A DNA stretch of 64,000 nucleotides, from assembly GCA_964479695.1 (NCBI GenBank), contig CAYZSO010000002.1, positions 62,001 to 126,000 of the forward strand, read 5' to 3'. How positions within the stretch are numbered: position 1 is the first letter of the stretch; each line of letters begins with the position of its first letter. A program made the translations under genes and the position numbers. Of the stretch, positions 52,593 to 61,794 are shown piece by piece. Source of the DNA: JAAYZH01 sp964479695. GTDB lineage: Bacteria; Bacillota; Clostridia; Saccharofermentanales; Fastidiosipilaceae. A model generated the notes under the pieces. It made no database searches. It was not told the origin of the DNA and saw only the letters and a list, made by a program, of their open reading frames with translations.

Positions 52593-55016
52593 TCATTCTC
52601 TGCCGATGCAGCATTCGTAGGCTTTGACATGCTGCACTTCGTCCACACCCAAGCGCACGGCCAGAGCCGACGCCCCCAAACCAATCGCCGGAATCACCAG
52701 CAAAATCATCCACCACACCATGGTGAAGCGGAAACCATCAGCCCCTAGAGATTGCAGGAACAAGCCACTCACCTGTTGACCCAAACCAATCCCCAGCAAG
52801 ATACCTAAGGCGATGCCGGCACAGCTGAAGGCGAGGGCTTTGGCCAAAATACCTTGACTAATCCGCTTCCCGGTGAGCCCCAGCGCCTTGTGCAGCGAAA
52901 TCCGATTCCGATCGCGCTCGACAATCAGGCGGATGAACAGCGCCACGACCACCACAATGATCCCCGCGGCAATCCCGTAGGCCACGATCTTTGCGAGCTT
53001 GATCTGCTCCAGCGTCTGCCCGTAGGTGCCCTGCATGTAATCGCCGATCGCAACCACTTCGACGCTCTCAGTCTTATAACTTCTTACCCACTCATCCTGC
53101 GCAGTATCTTCGGCCAAAGCCGCATAAACCACACTCCACATCAGCGGATTTTCTGTGCCTGCCGCATCCGCGACCACGCTTGCTGCATCGGCTGCGGGCG
53201 CGCTGATCTTCGCCGTCTTCCCGCCATTTGTGATGTCGGAATAAATCCCGCAAACGCTGTAAGCTACAGCCGAATCGCTGCCACCCAAGCGAATCGTGTC
53301 TCCAAGAGCGACTTGGAGTTCCTCCGCATTTAGGTTGGAAAGAGCAATTTCTCCGGGTGCAGAAGGCGCTCGCCCGCTGCTGTAGGCCACAGGGAAAATG
53401 CTGTGATCCCCTTGCTCAATGAGGAGGTTGGTTCTTTGGCCAGAAGAAAGCTCCGCGAGATACGCCCGCGTCTGCAAAACCGAGTACGCTGTCACAGACT
53501 GATCCTCCCGAAGGCGCGCAGCCAAAGCCTCCGTATCCCTCCCAATATCCTCCGTCTGCCGCACATCCAGATGCACATCCGCATTGCCGATCCCCATATA
53601 CGTCACGAATTCAGGCGACTCCAGCGTACTCGACAGGTTCTGCGGGATCAGCATCAAACTCACGCACACGGCCGTCACCACGCCGATCAGCAGGTACTGG
53701 CGCCGATTCGCCTGGGTTTCGGCCACAGGTTTCACGAACATCGCCTCAAGAGCCGTGACTTTGTCGGTGGCTTTGAGTTTCCGCCACACGAACAGCATGA
53801 TCAGGCCTACCAGCACCGCCGCCGTCAGGAATGCGAGGAGCCAAGGTCCGGCGCTCCCTTCGCCCTTGCCGTAAAGGTCTTGCATTTGTTTGGCCAAAGG
53901 CGCCTGCACCCACCCTGCTGCCACGAAGCCAATGATCCCGCCGAGGCCGGTGAGCAGAAAATATTTCGCAAAATAGATTTTCTTAAGATCCCGCCGACTG
54001 GTCCCGATGGCCTTCAGAAGTCCGACCTCTCGCCGATCTTTCTCCATCTGAATTGCGGTAATAAAATGCAGACTCAGCAACGAAACCACCAGCACCGCCA
54101 AACTCACAATGAGAATCACGAAGATCATCATCCCATCCGACAAAGCATTCATCATCCTTATCAGTGGCCTGGTAATCGTGGGCCCATTCGCCGGCAGCCC
54201 TGCCTCCGCATACGCCGTCGCAAACGCATTACTATCTACCGGCTGCCCTTGTGGCGCGCCTTGGTCGGCGGCGCGCTCGTTGGCAGCTTGTTGCGCGGCG
54301 CCCTGTTGCGTGGCGCCCTGCGCTGCCGGATCCAGAAGGCGGTATTCAATGAGATACTCTTCTTCACCCTGAGCCAACAAGCGCTCGTAGTCGGCAGGAT
54401 TCACCAGGAAACGTTTCGACGAAGACATCATGGAGTTCATTTGGGAATCCCTCACGAAGCCCGCAACCGTGAGCCTTTCCGTTCCAATTTGCAGCATGTC
54501 CCCGACTTTCACATCATAAAGGGAGCGATACGTAATCGGAACATACACTTCGCCAGGCCCAGCCTCCGCCACCTCATCATCCAAGGTCAAGAGAAAGTCG
54601 AAATTCTCGGCCTGCACAGTCAGCCCATTATCCTGTGTGCTGTCAGCCAAACTGACTGCGGTTCCCATTTGATTCGTCGTGTCCGCTTTGGCCAAAGCCG
54701 CGCTACTCTCATCTGTGCTTACAAAGCTCAGAGCGCTGTTATTGAGATTCAGGAATTTGAGCACTTGCCAGTCTTCAATTTCGCTGTGCTCACTGTGAAA
54801 TTGTTCAAGCGCAGGCATGTCAAGACTGCCAACATGCATTTGCAGGAAGTCCGGCGTTTTCGCTCTCGCCATCAACAGGTCCATAGAACCTAGAAGCTGC
54901 GAAAGCAAGAAAATGGTCAAAGCAAACAACATCGTTGTTATTGCCGTAATCAGACAAGTGGCAACGGCAAAAAGCCTATTACGGTTGATATCGTTCCAAA
55001 TGAGGCGTTGTATCAT
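52593..55016 (-). CDS. ABC transporter permease, FtsX/MacB-like
   Basis: An 807-residue permease with an N-terminal membrane segment, a large extracytoplasmic MacB-type domain, two FtsX-like three-segment clusters (HFITAIQMEKDRREVGLLKA, RDRNRISLHKALGLTGKRIS). Two low-complexity insertions lie in the extracytoplasmic part, GAAQQAANERAADQGAPQGQ and SSAALAKADTTNQ; the second encodes a motif copy (54687). I chose the ATG at 55016 with GGAGG at 8 nt. Its cognate ATPase and TetR regulator flank it. Confidence 0.92.
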   Translation of the reverse strand: MIQRLIWNDINRNRLFAVATCLITAITTMLFALTIFLLSQLLGSMDLLMARAKTPDFLQMHVGSLDMPALEQFHSEHSEIEDWQVLKFLNLNNSALSFVSTDESSAALAKADTTNQMGTAVSLADSTQDNGLTVQAENFDFLLTLDDEVAEAGPGEVYVPITYRSLYDVKVGDMLQIGTERLTVAGFVRDSQMNSMMSSSKRFLVNPADYERLLAQGEEEYLIEYRLLDPAAQGATQQGAAQQAANERAADQGAPQGQPVDSNAFATAYAEAGLPANGPTITRPLIRMMNALSDGMMIFVILIVSLAVLVVSLLSLHFITAIQMEKDRREVGLLKAIGTSRRDLKKIYFAKYFLLTGLGGIIGFVAAGWVQAPLAKQMQDLYGKGEGSAGPWLLAFLTAAVLVGLIMLFVWRKLKATDKVTALEAMFVKPVAETQANRRQYLLIGVVTAVCVSLMLIPQNLSSTLESPEFVTYMGIGNADVHLDVRQTEDIGRDTEALAARLREDQSVTAYSVLQTRAYLAELSSGQRTNLLIEQGDHSIFPVAYSSGRAPSAPGEIALSNLNAEELQVALGDTIRLGGSDSAVAYSVCGIYSDITNGGKTAKISAPAADAASVVADAAGTENPLMWSVVYAALAEDTAQDEWVRSYKTESVEVVAIGDYMQGTYGQTLEQIKLAKIVAYGIAAGIIVVVVALFIRLIVERDRNRISLHKALGLTGKRISQGILAKALAFSCAGIALGILLGIGLGQQVSGLFLQSLGADGFRFTMVWWMILLVIPAIGLGASALAVRLGVDEVQHVKAYECCIGRE

Positions 55017-55057
55017 GAGGAGTTCCTCCGGGTTCACTGGTAGCGTGGGCAAGACTG

Positions 55058-55210
55058 GTTTCGAATGTGCCTTCGCTTAGGGCGAAGGCGAGGGTGTTTC
55101 GAATGTGCCTTCGCTTGAGGCGAAGGCGGGGTCAGTTTCGAATGTGCCTTCGCTTAGGGCGAAGGCGAGGTCAGTTTCGAATGTGCCTTCGCTTAGGGCG
55201 AAGGCGGGGT
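55058..55210. repeat. Four 38/39-bp repeats, each a GCCTTCGC...GCGAAGGC hairpin
   Basis: Units start at 55058, 55096, 55135 and 55174 with TTTCGAATGTGCCTTCGCTT and end in GGGCGAAGGCGAGGTCAG-like sequence. Each unit contains an 8-bp stem (GCCTTCGC / GCGAAGGC). The last unit overlaps the tetR stop codon (55193-55195), so it codes the last residues of the regulator. They lie between the regulator and the permease it probably controls. Confidence 0.85.
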
Positions 55211-55837
55211 GACGTTTTCAAAAATCGGGCGAATCACTTCGAGGAGGGCGTCTTTGGCCATACCTAGTAAACGCTCTACGTTATAGATAAAAGCCGCAAT
55301 CTGTCGCGTCCGCTCGTCTTCGCTCTGCACAGCCAGAGTGTCGAACGCGGTGTTGGCGTAGAGCATCAGCATCTCCGTGGTCTCCTTGGGGTAGTCGGTT
55401 TGAAAGATTCCCTGATCGTTACCTTCTTCGATGAGGCCGGTGATAATTGGGTTGACCTCGGCTAGCATGTGCTCCTGCATTTTCTGGTGCATCAGAGCAT
55501 TCTGCGGTTTATGCGCCTGCTCCATCACTTCACTGCCGATCTCGCCTTCTAAATTGAGCTGGAGGATTGTCTGGGTGAAGCGCTGCAAAATCGGGATTTC
55601 CTTTTGATTCGCTACCGCACTGGCCCGCTTCACGGCTAGATCGGTCAGGCGCGCGATAATGCCGTCGAGGATTTCTTCTTTGGAAGCGAAGTGATAGTAG
55701 AGGGTGCCTCTGGCGATGCCGACCTCTTGCAAGATGTCACTTGTGCTGGTTTGGTCAAAGCCCTGCTGAATAAATAGTTTCTCTGACGCATCAAGAATTT
55801 CGTTTCTTCTCGTATCGGCTTCCTTCGTGATTCTCAT
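55193..55837 (-). CDS. TetR-family transcriptional regulator
   Basis: A 214-residue repressor. The N-terminal helix-turn-helix (TRRNEILDASEKLFIQQGFD ... TSTSDILQEVGIARGTLYYH) is classical; the ligand domain is divergent. GAGGAGCCAAC precedes the ATG. The gene precedes the ABC exporter on the same strand and presumably represses it. Its start is 20 bp from a pure pentanucleotide run. Confidence 0.93.
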   Translation of the reverse strand: MRITKEADTRRNEILDASEKLFIQQGFDQTSTSDILQEVGIARGTLYYHFASKEEILDGIIARLTDLAVKRASAVANQKEIPILQRFTQTILQLNLEGEIGSEVMEQAHKPQNALMHQKMQEHMLAEVNPIITGLIEEGNDQGIFQTDYPKETTEMLMLYANTAFDTLAVQSEDERTRQIAAFIYNVERLLGMAKDALLEVIRPIFENVTPPSP

Positions 55838-55855
55838 GTTGGCTCCTCGGTGTTA

Positions 55856-55890
55856 TGGTGTGGTGTGGTGTGGTGTGGTGTGGTGTGGTG
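55856..55890. repeat. Pentanucleotide run (TGGTG)x7 upstream of tetR
   Basis: Seven perfect TGGTG units lie 19-53 bp upstream of the tetR start, in the expected promoter or leader region, followed by imperfect GGTTGGTGTTGG units to about 55960. Copy number changes would alter promoter spacing. Confidence 0.85.
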
Positions 55891-55960
55891 CTTTGGTTGG
55901 TGGTTTGGTTTTTATGGCGTTGGGTTGGTTTGGCGTTGGTTGGTGTTGGTTGGTGTTACG

Positions 55961-56599
55961 CTCGCAAGTTATCTTTTCAGTTGATATGTACTTTGTCTGC
56001 CTCGACTGACTGTCGGTCTATAAATAATAATGTTTCGACCGGATGATTGTCAAGAGGCAGATCAATGGAAATTACTTAGCCTGAAAATTACCTGAAAATT
56101 ACCGGGTATTTACCAGGCGGGGCTGACTGGATTTACGGGTAGTTGCTGGAAATATCAAAGCGTCCATCAATAATAAACGTCGTTCGATTTAATGGCGGCC
56201 ATTTATGGAACGGAAGTGCTGGATCTCTTACAGGTGAAAAAAATCCCGCCAGCTGAGGTCACTCTAAGACCATCCTTGCTGGCGGGTGTTCTTGTGAAAA
56301 AGAACGATCAGAACTAAGTACTCGAGGAGTAAAGAGTATAGACACTCTCTTTGCTCCACAGGGGCTGACTAGACTAAGTATATAATATTTTCTGGACACG
56401 GGGTTTTAGGATTGCAAATTTTCGTTGTCGATCCGAACCTCTGTTTCGTCTGCCCTTTTATACTTAGTTTCCAATCAACCTTAGCATCAAAATCGTTTGT
56501 CAGCTACTTTTTCCCTGCTTTTATCCGTTTTTTCGGGTTCTTCAGGGGTTTACTTCTGCAAACAGTGGATTTTCACAGTGTATTGCGCAAGCTTGATCT
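55961..56599. other. Gene-free stretch with two stem-loops
   Basis: No convincing gene is visible. At 56245-56286 CCCGCCAGC and GCTGGCGGG enclose a ~24-nt loop and on the minus strand are followed by ATTTTTTT (56244-56237), so it could end a minus-strand transcript. At 56326-56357 GGAGTAAAGAG and CTCTTTGCTCC pair with one mismatch. GGGGCTGACT occurs at about 56118 and 56360. It may hold a small RNA or be the far end of the leuB-like transcript. Confidence 0.4.
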
Positions 56600-57238
56600 A
56601 TCTTTGTACGCTATGGTACGAGTTTCATTTTTATTCGGAAATCCTTGATGGTACGAATCGTTCAGCTTATTGTTGCTGGATTAAGTTCAGCCGATCTTGC
56701 AGAGTTTCGCTGATGGAATGTACGCCTAGTTCCACTTATTGTGACAAGTCCAGCCATCTTTGTCTTTTAAACTTCTAAAATGGACCCATGCAACTATTAA
56801 TCTAATATATATTTTGTAATTCGTAAAATTATCTTGTCAAACGCCCTGCTCTTCAACACCAACCATGCAAAAGATTTCCAACTTGGTTAGGATCCGGAAT
56901 CTTGCGACAAAGAATATCGTCACGGAGAAAATTCTCCCCTACTTAAGCGAGCCACTGAACGATTACTGACCTGCAGACAGAATATTTTGAATGAATAATG
57001 ACTTCTACCGCAAAATTATTAGGTAGAAAAACAATGCCAACGGAAAAGCATCCATACAACTCAGCATATATCGATCAGCTGTCGCAAAAATCGCGATCTG
57101 AACCAACTTTGAAATAACATAATAATTTCTCAAATCTCAGCGGAACCAAATTAGACAGAATACGCCGCCAAAACCGCTCCACCAGAAAAACTCGCCCACA
57201 AAACCCACTACATATGTTTAAAAATAAACTTATGTAGT
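56600..57238. repeat. Dispersed repeat element, copy 3
   Basis: The core with inverted ends is 56884-57105 (222 bp). The upstream part shares CAGCTTATTGTTGCTGG and a nearby GCCTAGTTCCACTTAT with copy 1. The tail with AATACGCCGCCAAAACCGC leads to the AT palindrome at 57207-57238. It lies beyond the leuB-like gene. Minus-strand frames show peptide similarity to copy 1 only because of the DNA repeat. Confidence 0.75.
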
Positions 57239-57240
57239 GA

Positions 57241-57322
57241 AAACCAAACCAAACCAAACCAAACCAAACCAAACCAACCAAACCAAACCAACCCAACCCA
57301 AACCAACCCAACCCAAACCAAA
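57241..57322. repeat. Pentanucleotide run AAACC and relatives
   Basis: Seven AAACC units at 57241-57275 are followed by mixed AACCA and ACCCA units up to 57322, just before the stop of the leuB-like gene. Same style as the GGTTG run at 20311-20345. Confidence 0.8.
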
Positions 57323-57330
57323 CCGCCGAC

Positions 57331-58413
57331 TCAACCCAGCGCTTCGATGATTCGATCACCCATCGTCTGAGTCGAGAGCCACTCATCGCCGGGACGGGCG
57401 ATGTCGCGAGTCCTATACCCTCGCTCAATCACCAACTTAATAGCCGTCTCGATCGCGAGCGCTTCGGCTTCGAGACCGAAGCTCAAACGGAGCATCAAAG
57501 CCGCCGCCGCAATCATGCCAATCGGATTCACAATGCCCGCTCCGATGATGGACTCGTCCGGGTTGTGGAGCTGATTCGGAGTGTAGATGCCGCGGGAGTC
57601 TTTGGCTACCTCAGCGGAACCAAACATGTAGGGCGTTCCCGTGAGCTGCGTGCCCTCGTCCGAAATGATGTCGCCGAAGAGGTTGCTCGCCAGCACCACA
57701 TCAAACACGTGCGGCGACTCGATAATTTTCATAGCCGCCAAATCGATGTAGTAATGGTCAATCGTGGTTGATGGGTACTTTTCGCCCAGCTTGAAAACAG
57801 TCTCTTGCCAAAGTTTTGAGGTCTCGAGGGCGTTTGCTTTGTCTAGCACCGTCAGCTTGTTTTTGCGGTTTTGTGCCAGTTCGAAGCCCAGAACTGCCGT
57901 ATCGGTAATCATCTGCTCATGGTAGTATTCAATTTCATACGCTTCCTGACCCGAGTCGCCCACACGCCTGACCTTCTCCTTCGAGCACAAAATGCCCCCC
58001 ACGATGTCTCGGAGGAAGACAATATCCAGCCCCTTCGCGATAATTTCATCCTTCAAGGGCGACAAATGTGCCAAGCCGGGATAAATCGTCACCGGCCTAA
58101 TCGTGGTGTGCACCCCAAGCGCTTGCCGGATCTTCATCAAGCCATATTCGGGCCGTTTATCCAGGGGTTGGTTCCGATATTTTGCCAGTCCCGAATTCCC
58201 AAACAGCACGGCTTTCGCATTTTTGCAGATGGCCAAAGACGCCCCCGGCAGCGGTTCTCCACAGGTTTCGAGTGCCTCACCGCAGGCCAGTACCTCTTGC
58301 GCTTGCAGATCATGACCATATTTTTGGCTAACTGCTTGAAGAACCCTGAGGGTGGTCTCCATCATTTCCGGACCAACCCCGTCCCCTTTAACAACGGCAA
58401 TATCTATTTTCAT
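57331..58413 (-). CDS. Isopropylmalate/isocitrate dehydrogenase-family enzyme (LeuB-like)
   Basis: A 360-residue NAD(P)-dependent oxidative decarboxylase of beta-hydroxyacids: KGDGVGPEMMETTLRVLQ, IRQALGVHTTIRPV, DIVFLRDIVGGIL, and the metal/catalytic part HYYIDLAAMKIIESPHVFDVV, NLFGDIISDEGTQLTG. It is the last gene of the operon with a LeuC-like hydro-lyase. The specificity (3-isopropylmalate, D-malate, methylmalate, isocitrate or tartrate) cannot be read, since the key substrate loop is not standard. An ACAAAACAAACCTGA repeat fills the 111-bp gap upstream. Confidence 0.88.
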   Translation of the reverse strand: MKIDIAVVKGDGVGPEMMETTLRVLQAVSQKYGHDLQAQEVLACGEALETCGEPLPGASLAICKNAKAVLFGNSGLAKYRNQPLDKRPEYGLMKIRQALGVHTTIRPVTIYPGLAHLSPLKDEIIAKGLDIVFLRDIVGGILCSKEKVRRVGDSGQEAYEIEYYHEQMITDTAVLGFELAQNRKNKLTVLDKANALETSKLWQETVFKLGEKYPSTTIDHYYIDLAAMKIIESPHVFDVVLASNLFGDIISDEGTQLTGTPYMFGSAEVAKDSRGIYTPNQLHNPDESIIGAGIVNPIGMIAAAALMLRLSFGLEAEALAIETAIKLVIERGYRTRDIARPGDEWLSTQTMGDRIIEALG

Positions 58414-58524
58414 CGAAATTTTTCTCTTTCCTGCATTGGTATTCGTACACGCTATTTTTCACACAAAACAAACCTGAACACAAAACAAACCTGAACACAA
58501 AACCGACTGTAAAACAAAACAAAC

Positions 58525-59304
58525 CTAAAAACAAAACCGGCTCAAGATCGGCACAATCAACTTTTGCATAGGTTTCATCAGTTTGCCCACAAATATAGCA
58601 CAAAGTACCGTTCCTTCTCGGATTCCCCAAATGCCTTCAAGCATCGCCAGAGAAAGGAGGAGTGCAGCGGCAACCACCACGCAATCCATGATCACTTTGA
58701 CATCAGCAAAAGCCATCTTCGTAAACACCTTCTGCCCAATTGCCGAAGTCAAGCCTTCCATAGGCATATGAACAAGTTTCACGTTCACATACAAGCTGAC
58801 ACCCAAGGCCACAAAGACAATGGACAATCCTAACATCAGAAGTTGGCCAAAGTACGTAGGGATCGTAAAGTCTCCAACAAGGTATTTTGCAGCGTTTACG
58901 AAGTAGCCAAACACAACTGCAAAAAGAATTTGAGTTAAATTGATCCACTGAAACTCTTTTCGCAAGATCACGATTTGCAACAAGACATAGAAGGCAAAAA
59001 CATCGATAACGACCGTGCCCATTTCAATGCCGGTCACCAGGCTAACGACGTACGGTAAAGAGTTTACCGGTGAAATTCCCAGTTGGGAATTCACCGAAAA
59101 CGCAACACCCAGTGCCAAGAAAAAGAGCCCTAAAACATACACAAGAATGCGATTAAAGAACTTGACTTTGCTTGTGCGGCTTTGGCCAAAGTCCTCTTCG
59201 CGGCTCAAGTCCAAATCACCTTCGCGACTCGAACTCAAGCCATCGCTACCACCCACGGCCAGGTCCTCTTCGCGGCTCAAGTCCAAATCCCTATTCGTAT
59301 CCAT
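58525..59304 (-). CDS. YczE/DUF6198-like membrane protein
   Basis: A protein of about 259 residues with five or six membrane segments. GLFFLALGVAFSVNSQLGISPVNSLPYVVS and ALGVSLYVNVKLVHMPMEGLTSAIGQK are typical of the YczE/YitT-type integral membrane family, proposed transporters of unknown substrate. The N-terminal 45 residues are a repeat, LDLSREEDL...LDLSREEDFGQ, that is low-complexity and partly encoded by a motif copy (59181). The start overlaps the 3' end of buk. A GTG six bases upstream (59310) is possible. Confidence 0.82.
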   Translation of the reverse strand: MDTNRDLDLSREEDLAVGGSDGLSSSREGDLDLSREEDFGQSRTSKVKFFNRILVYVLGLFFLALGVAFSVNSQLGISPVNSLPYVVSLVTGIEMGTVVIDVFAFYVLLQIVILRKEFQWINLTQILFAVVFGYFVNAAKYLVGDFTIPTYFGQLLMLGLSIVFVALGVSLYVNVKLVHMPMEGLTSAIGQKVFTKMAFADVKVIMDCVVVAAALLLSLAMLEGIWGIREGTVLCAIFVGKLMKPMQKLIVPILSRFCF

Positions 59305-60409
59305 GGACACCTTGGAACCCGGACCAGACCGGTTCGCCGGTGTACTCTCTAGCCTCCTCTTCCCCTGACAGAACCCGAATCGCTCCGGCAGCCAGTGCTT
59401 CCATTTCGAATTCCCCGGCCATCACTTCGATCGGCGCGATGAAGCTCAGCATCTCCCGGAGTTTCGCAACAACGTATTTATCATTGGAAATGCCGCCGGT
59501 GAAGATGATGCCGTCGACCTCGCCATGAAGGACAGCCGCCATGGAACCCGCCGTTTTGCCGATCTGATAGATCATGGCGTCGTAGATCAGCTTGGCATAG
59601 TCGTTGCCCTCTTGGATCATCTGGCCCACTTCCCTGGCATCAGAAGTTTGTAAATGGTCCACCAAGCCACCGGTTTTCGTCAGCTTATCTTGCATGTCCT
59701 TCTGGGAGAAGGTGCCGGAAAAGCAGAGATTGATGACGTCTTTGACCGGGATTTGGCCGGAGCGGGTCGGGGCCATAGGCCCGTCCCCGTTAGCGATGTC
59801 GTTGGAATCAACCATTTTCCCTTTTTTGTGCGCGGTGACTGAGATTCCGCCGCCGATGTGGCAGATAATTACGTTCAGTGCGTCGTAGCTTTTGCCTACT
59901 TTTTTGGCATAACGAAGGCCGATTTCTTTTTGATTCAAGGCATGGATTCTGCTTTCGCGGTAGATCCCTTTGAGCCCGGTCACGCGGGCAAGATCGGAAA
60001 ACTCATCCACATCCGGCGGATTGACAACGAAGGCCGGTACACCGGTTTGCTTTGCAAAGTCATCGGCCAGTAGAGCGCCCAGCGTAGCAGGATGCTTGAC
60101 CGTGAACCCCACCTTTGCATGTTCCAGAAGTTTTTCACCGACCTGATAGACGCCGCCTTCAACATTGACCAGGCCGCCGCCTCGGGCGGCGAACGCGTCG
60201 ACATCTTCCAAGGTCAGGTTTTCTTGCTCCAATTCTTCCAGAATGGTTGCTTTGCGGTACTCAAACTGGTCATAGATTTCGGCAAAGTCTTTGAGCCTTT
60301 CCGCATCATGTGTGACATTTTTTGAGAAGCGCATCGTTTCGCCTTCGAAGAGAGCAATTTTCGTCGAAGTTGAACCGGGATTAATCGCAAATATTTTGTA
60401 TGTTTTCAT
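59291..60409 (-). CDS. buk: Butyrate kinase
   Basis: A 372-residue acyl kinase of the acetokinase family. It converts an acyl phosphate (butyryl, or branched/propionyl) and ADP to the acid and ATP. Landmarks: INPGSTSTKIALFE, GGGISVTAHKKGKMVDSNDI, GPMAPTRSGQIP and FTGGISNDKYV. The ATG at 60409 follows GGGGGATC; a TTG at 60418 is less likely. It lies with ptb, though separated by the transporter gene, so the two form an energy-conserving pair in the operon. Confidence 0.95.
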   Translation of the reverse strand: MKTYKIFAINPGSTSTKIALFEGETMRFSKNVTHDAERLKDFAEIYDQFEYRKATILEELEQENLTLEDVDAFAARGGGLVNVEGGVYQVGEKLLEHAKVGFTVKHPATLGALLADDFAKQTGVPAFVVNPPDVDEFSDLARVTGLKGIYRESRIHALNQKEIGLRYAKKVGKSYDALNVIICHIGGGISVTAHKKGKMVDSNDIANGDGPMAPTRSGQIPVKDVINLCFSGTFSQKDMQDKLTKTGGLVDHLQTSDAREVGQMIQEGNDYAKLIYDAMIYQIGKTAGSMAAVLHGEVDGIIFTGGISNDKYVVAKLREMLSFIAPIEVMAGEFEMEALAAGAIRVLSGEEEAREYTGEPVWSGFQGVHGYE

Positions 60410-60443
60410 CTCGTCCAAGATCCCCCTAGATTCACAGCTACAC

Positions 60444-61781
60444 TCACAACATGAAGAATCGGTACAGGAAGCCTGCCCAAATAATCATGAGTGCGCCTCC
60501 GATACGGGTCGAAATCGACGCAAAGGCCAGAAGATTCATACGATTGGCAGCCGTCAAGACAGCGATGTCACCCGAACCGCCAATATTGCAGCAGCAAAGC
60601 CCCGCGGTGACACCCGCTTCATAGGGGAACAAGCCGGTAATTTTGCCGAAGAGCATGGCACCGAGGAAGGCACCCAAGACACCGGCAATAATGACGACAA
60701 ACGCAGCAGGTGTGAAGAAAGAAGTGAGGTCTGTAATCTTGAAGGAATTGATGCCAATTCCGGCGATCAGCATAGGAAGAAGTGCCTGCAGCGAAAAATT
60801 CATGGCATAAACAGTCGAATCGGAAACATCGTCGGGCAGAACATTCGTAGCCTTAATAATAATCGCGAGGATAATGGTCCAAGCCAAGCCAGCCAACATA
60901 CCCGTGCCCGGGAGTTTGCCCAAGATAGCGCCGGCCAAGTAGAGAGCCAAAGCAACCAAGATGCCGGCCGCCAGCAGTTTGTAATTCCCGGATGTAGACG
61001 GGCGTTTCGCTTCATCCACTTCCGTTTTCTCTTCCTGGTCAATCATGATGCGACCACCACCGTTGATCTTCGGCATATTTTTGGTGATCCCACCGCCGAG
61101 CGACGCAAATAAGATAGCCAAAACATTGGAGATCGAGGCATAACTGATAAACATGCCCGCCAGTCCGGTCAGATCTTGGCCGGATAACTGCGAATAGAGT
61201 TGCGGGATCGTCGTAATTGCACCGGCAGAACCACCGGACATCGTCGGGATTGCCACATAGAACAGGCCTTCCTTCCAGCCATAACCGGTGACCAGACCCG
61301 CCAGAACGGCGAAGCCTAACGCAAAGACCTGGCTGCCGATCACCGTAGGCAAATACCGCACGGTCGCACCCAGCAAAATTTTTCGATCCATCACCAGGAT
61401 TGAGCCAACCAAGAGTGTCGCAATATAGAAATCCTGGAAACCGCCTCTCATCAACACTTTGACGCCATTCAGCAGAGGCTCCGGGATCAAGCCGAAATAG
61501 TTCATGATCGAAGTGCCGAACATCGGCAGGAGCACCGCGCCACCCAGATAGTCATTGACGATCGGGATGACTCCGCCCAACCAGAAGAAAATGCCGCCAA
61601 TGGACATCAAAAATGCCATCGTCCCGACAAAAGTCGTCGCCTCAAACGCATAGTCACCCGACTGTGTGATGATCGACGTCGGCATAAAGCCCATATAAGT
61701 TGCAATCACAATTACGATAAAGACCGGTAAGAAATAGGTCAACGGCAGACCCGCAATTTTGACCTTGTTCATTTTGTTCAC
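60444..61781 (-). CDS. 2-hydroxycarboxylate transporter (CitS/MaeN/CimH family)
   Basis: A 445-residue membrane protein with about 11 segments, of the Na+/H+-coupled family that moves citrate, malate or lactate. Family landmarks: GGAVLLPMFGTSIMNYFGLI, PTMSGGSAGAITTIPQLYSQL (the GGxG loop) and AGLCCCNIGGSGDIAVL (second GGxG loop). The GTG at 61781 is chosen because GAGGAGG lies 8 nt before it and its site overlaps the ptb stop; an ATG at 61772 is possible. The substrate should be the acid that the neighbouring hydro-lyase and dehydrogenase use. Confidence 0.92.
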   Translation of the reverse strand: MNKMNKVKIAGLPLTYFLPVFIVIVIATYMGFMPTSIITQSGDYAFEATTFVGTMAFLMSIGGIFFWLGGVIPIVNDYLGGAVLLPMFGTSIMNYFGLIPEPLLNGVKVLMRGGFQDFYIATLLVGSILVMDRKILLGATVRYLPTVIGSQVFALGFAVLAGLVTGYGWKEGLFYVAIPTMSGGSAGAITTIPQLYSQLSGQDLTGLAGMFISYASISNVLAILFASLGGGITKNMPKINGGGRIMIDQEEKTEVDEAKRPSTSGNYKLLAAGILVALALYLAGAILGKLPGTGMLAGLAWTIILAIIIKATNVLPDDVSDSTVYAMNFSLQALLPMLIAGIGINSFKITDLTSFFTPAAFVVIIAGVLGAFLGAMLFGKITGLFPYEAGVTAGLCCCNIGGSGDIAVLTAANRMNLLAFASISTRIGGALMIIWAGFLYRFFML

Positions 61782-61794
61782 AGGGTTATCCTCC

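Noticed and set aside
53403..54893. Plus-strand open frame of nearly 500 codons
   Set aside because: Antisense to the ABC permease; basic, His/Arg-rich composition typical of shadow frames in GC-balanced genes.
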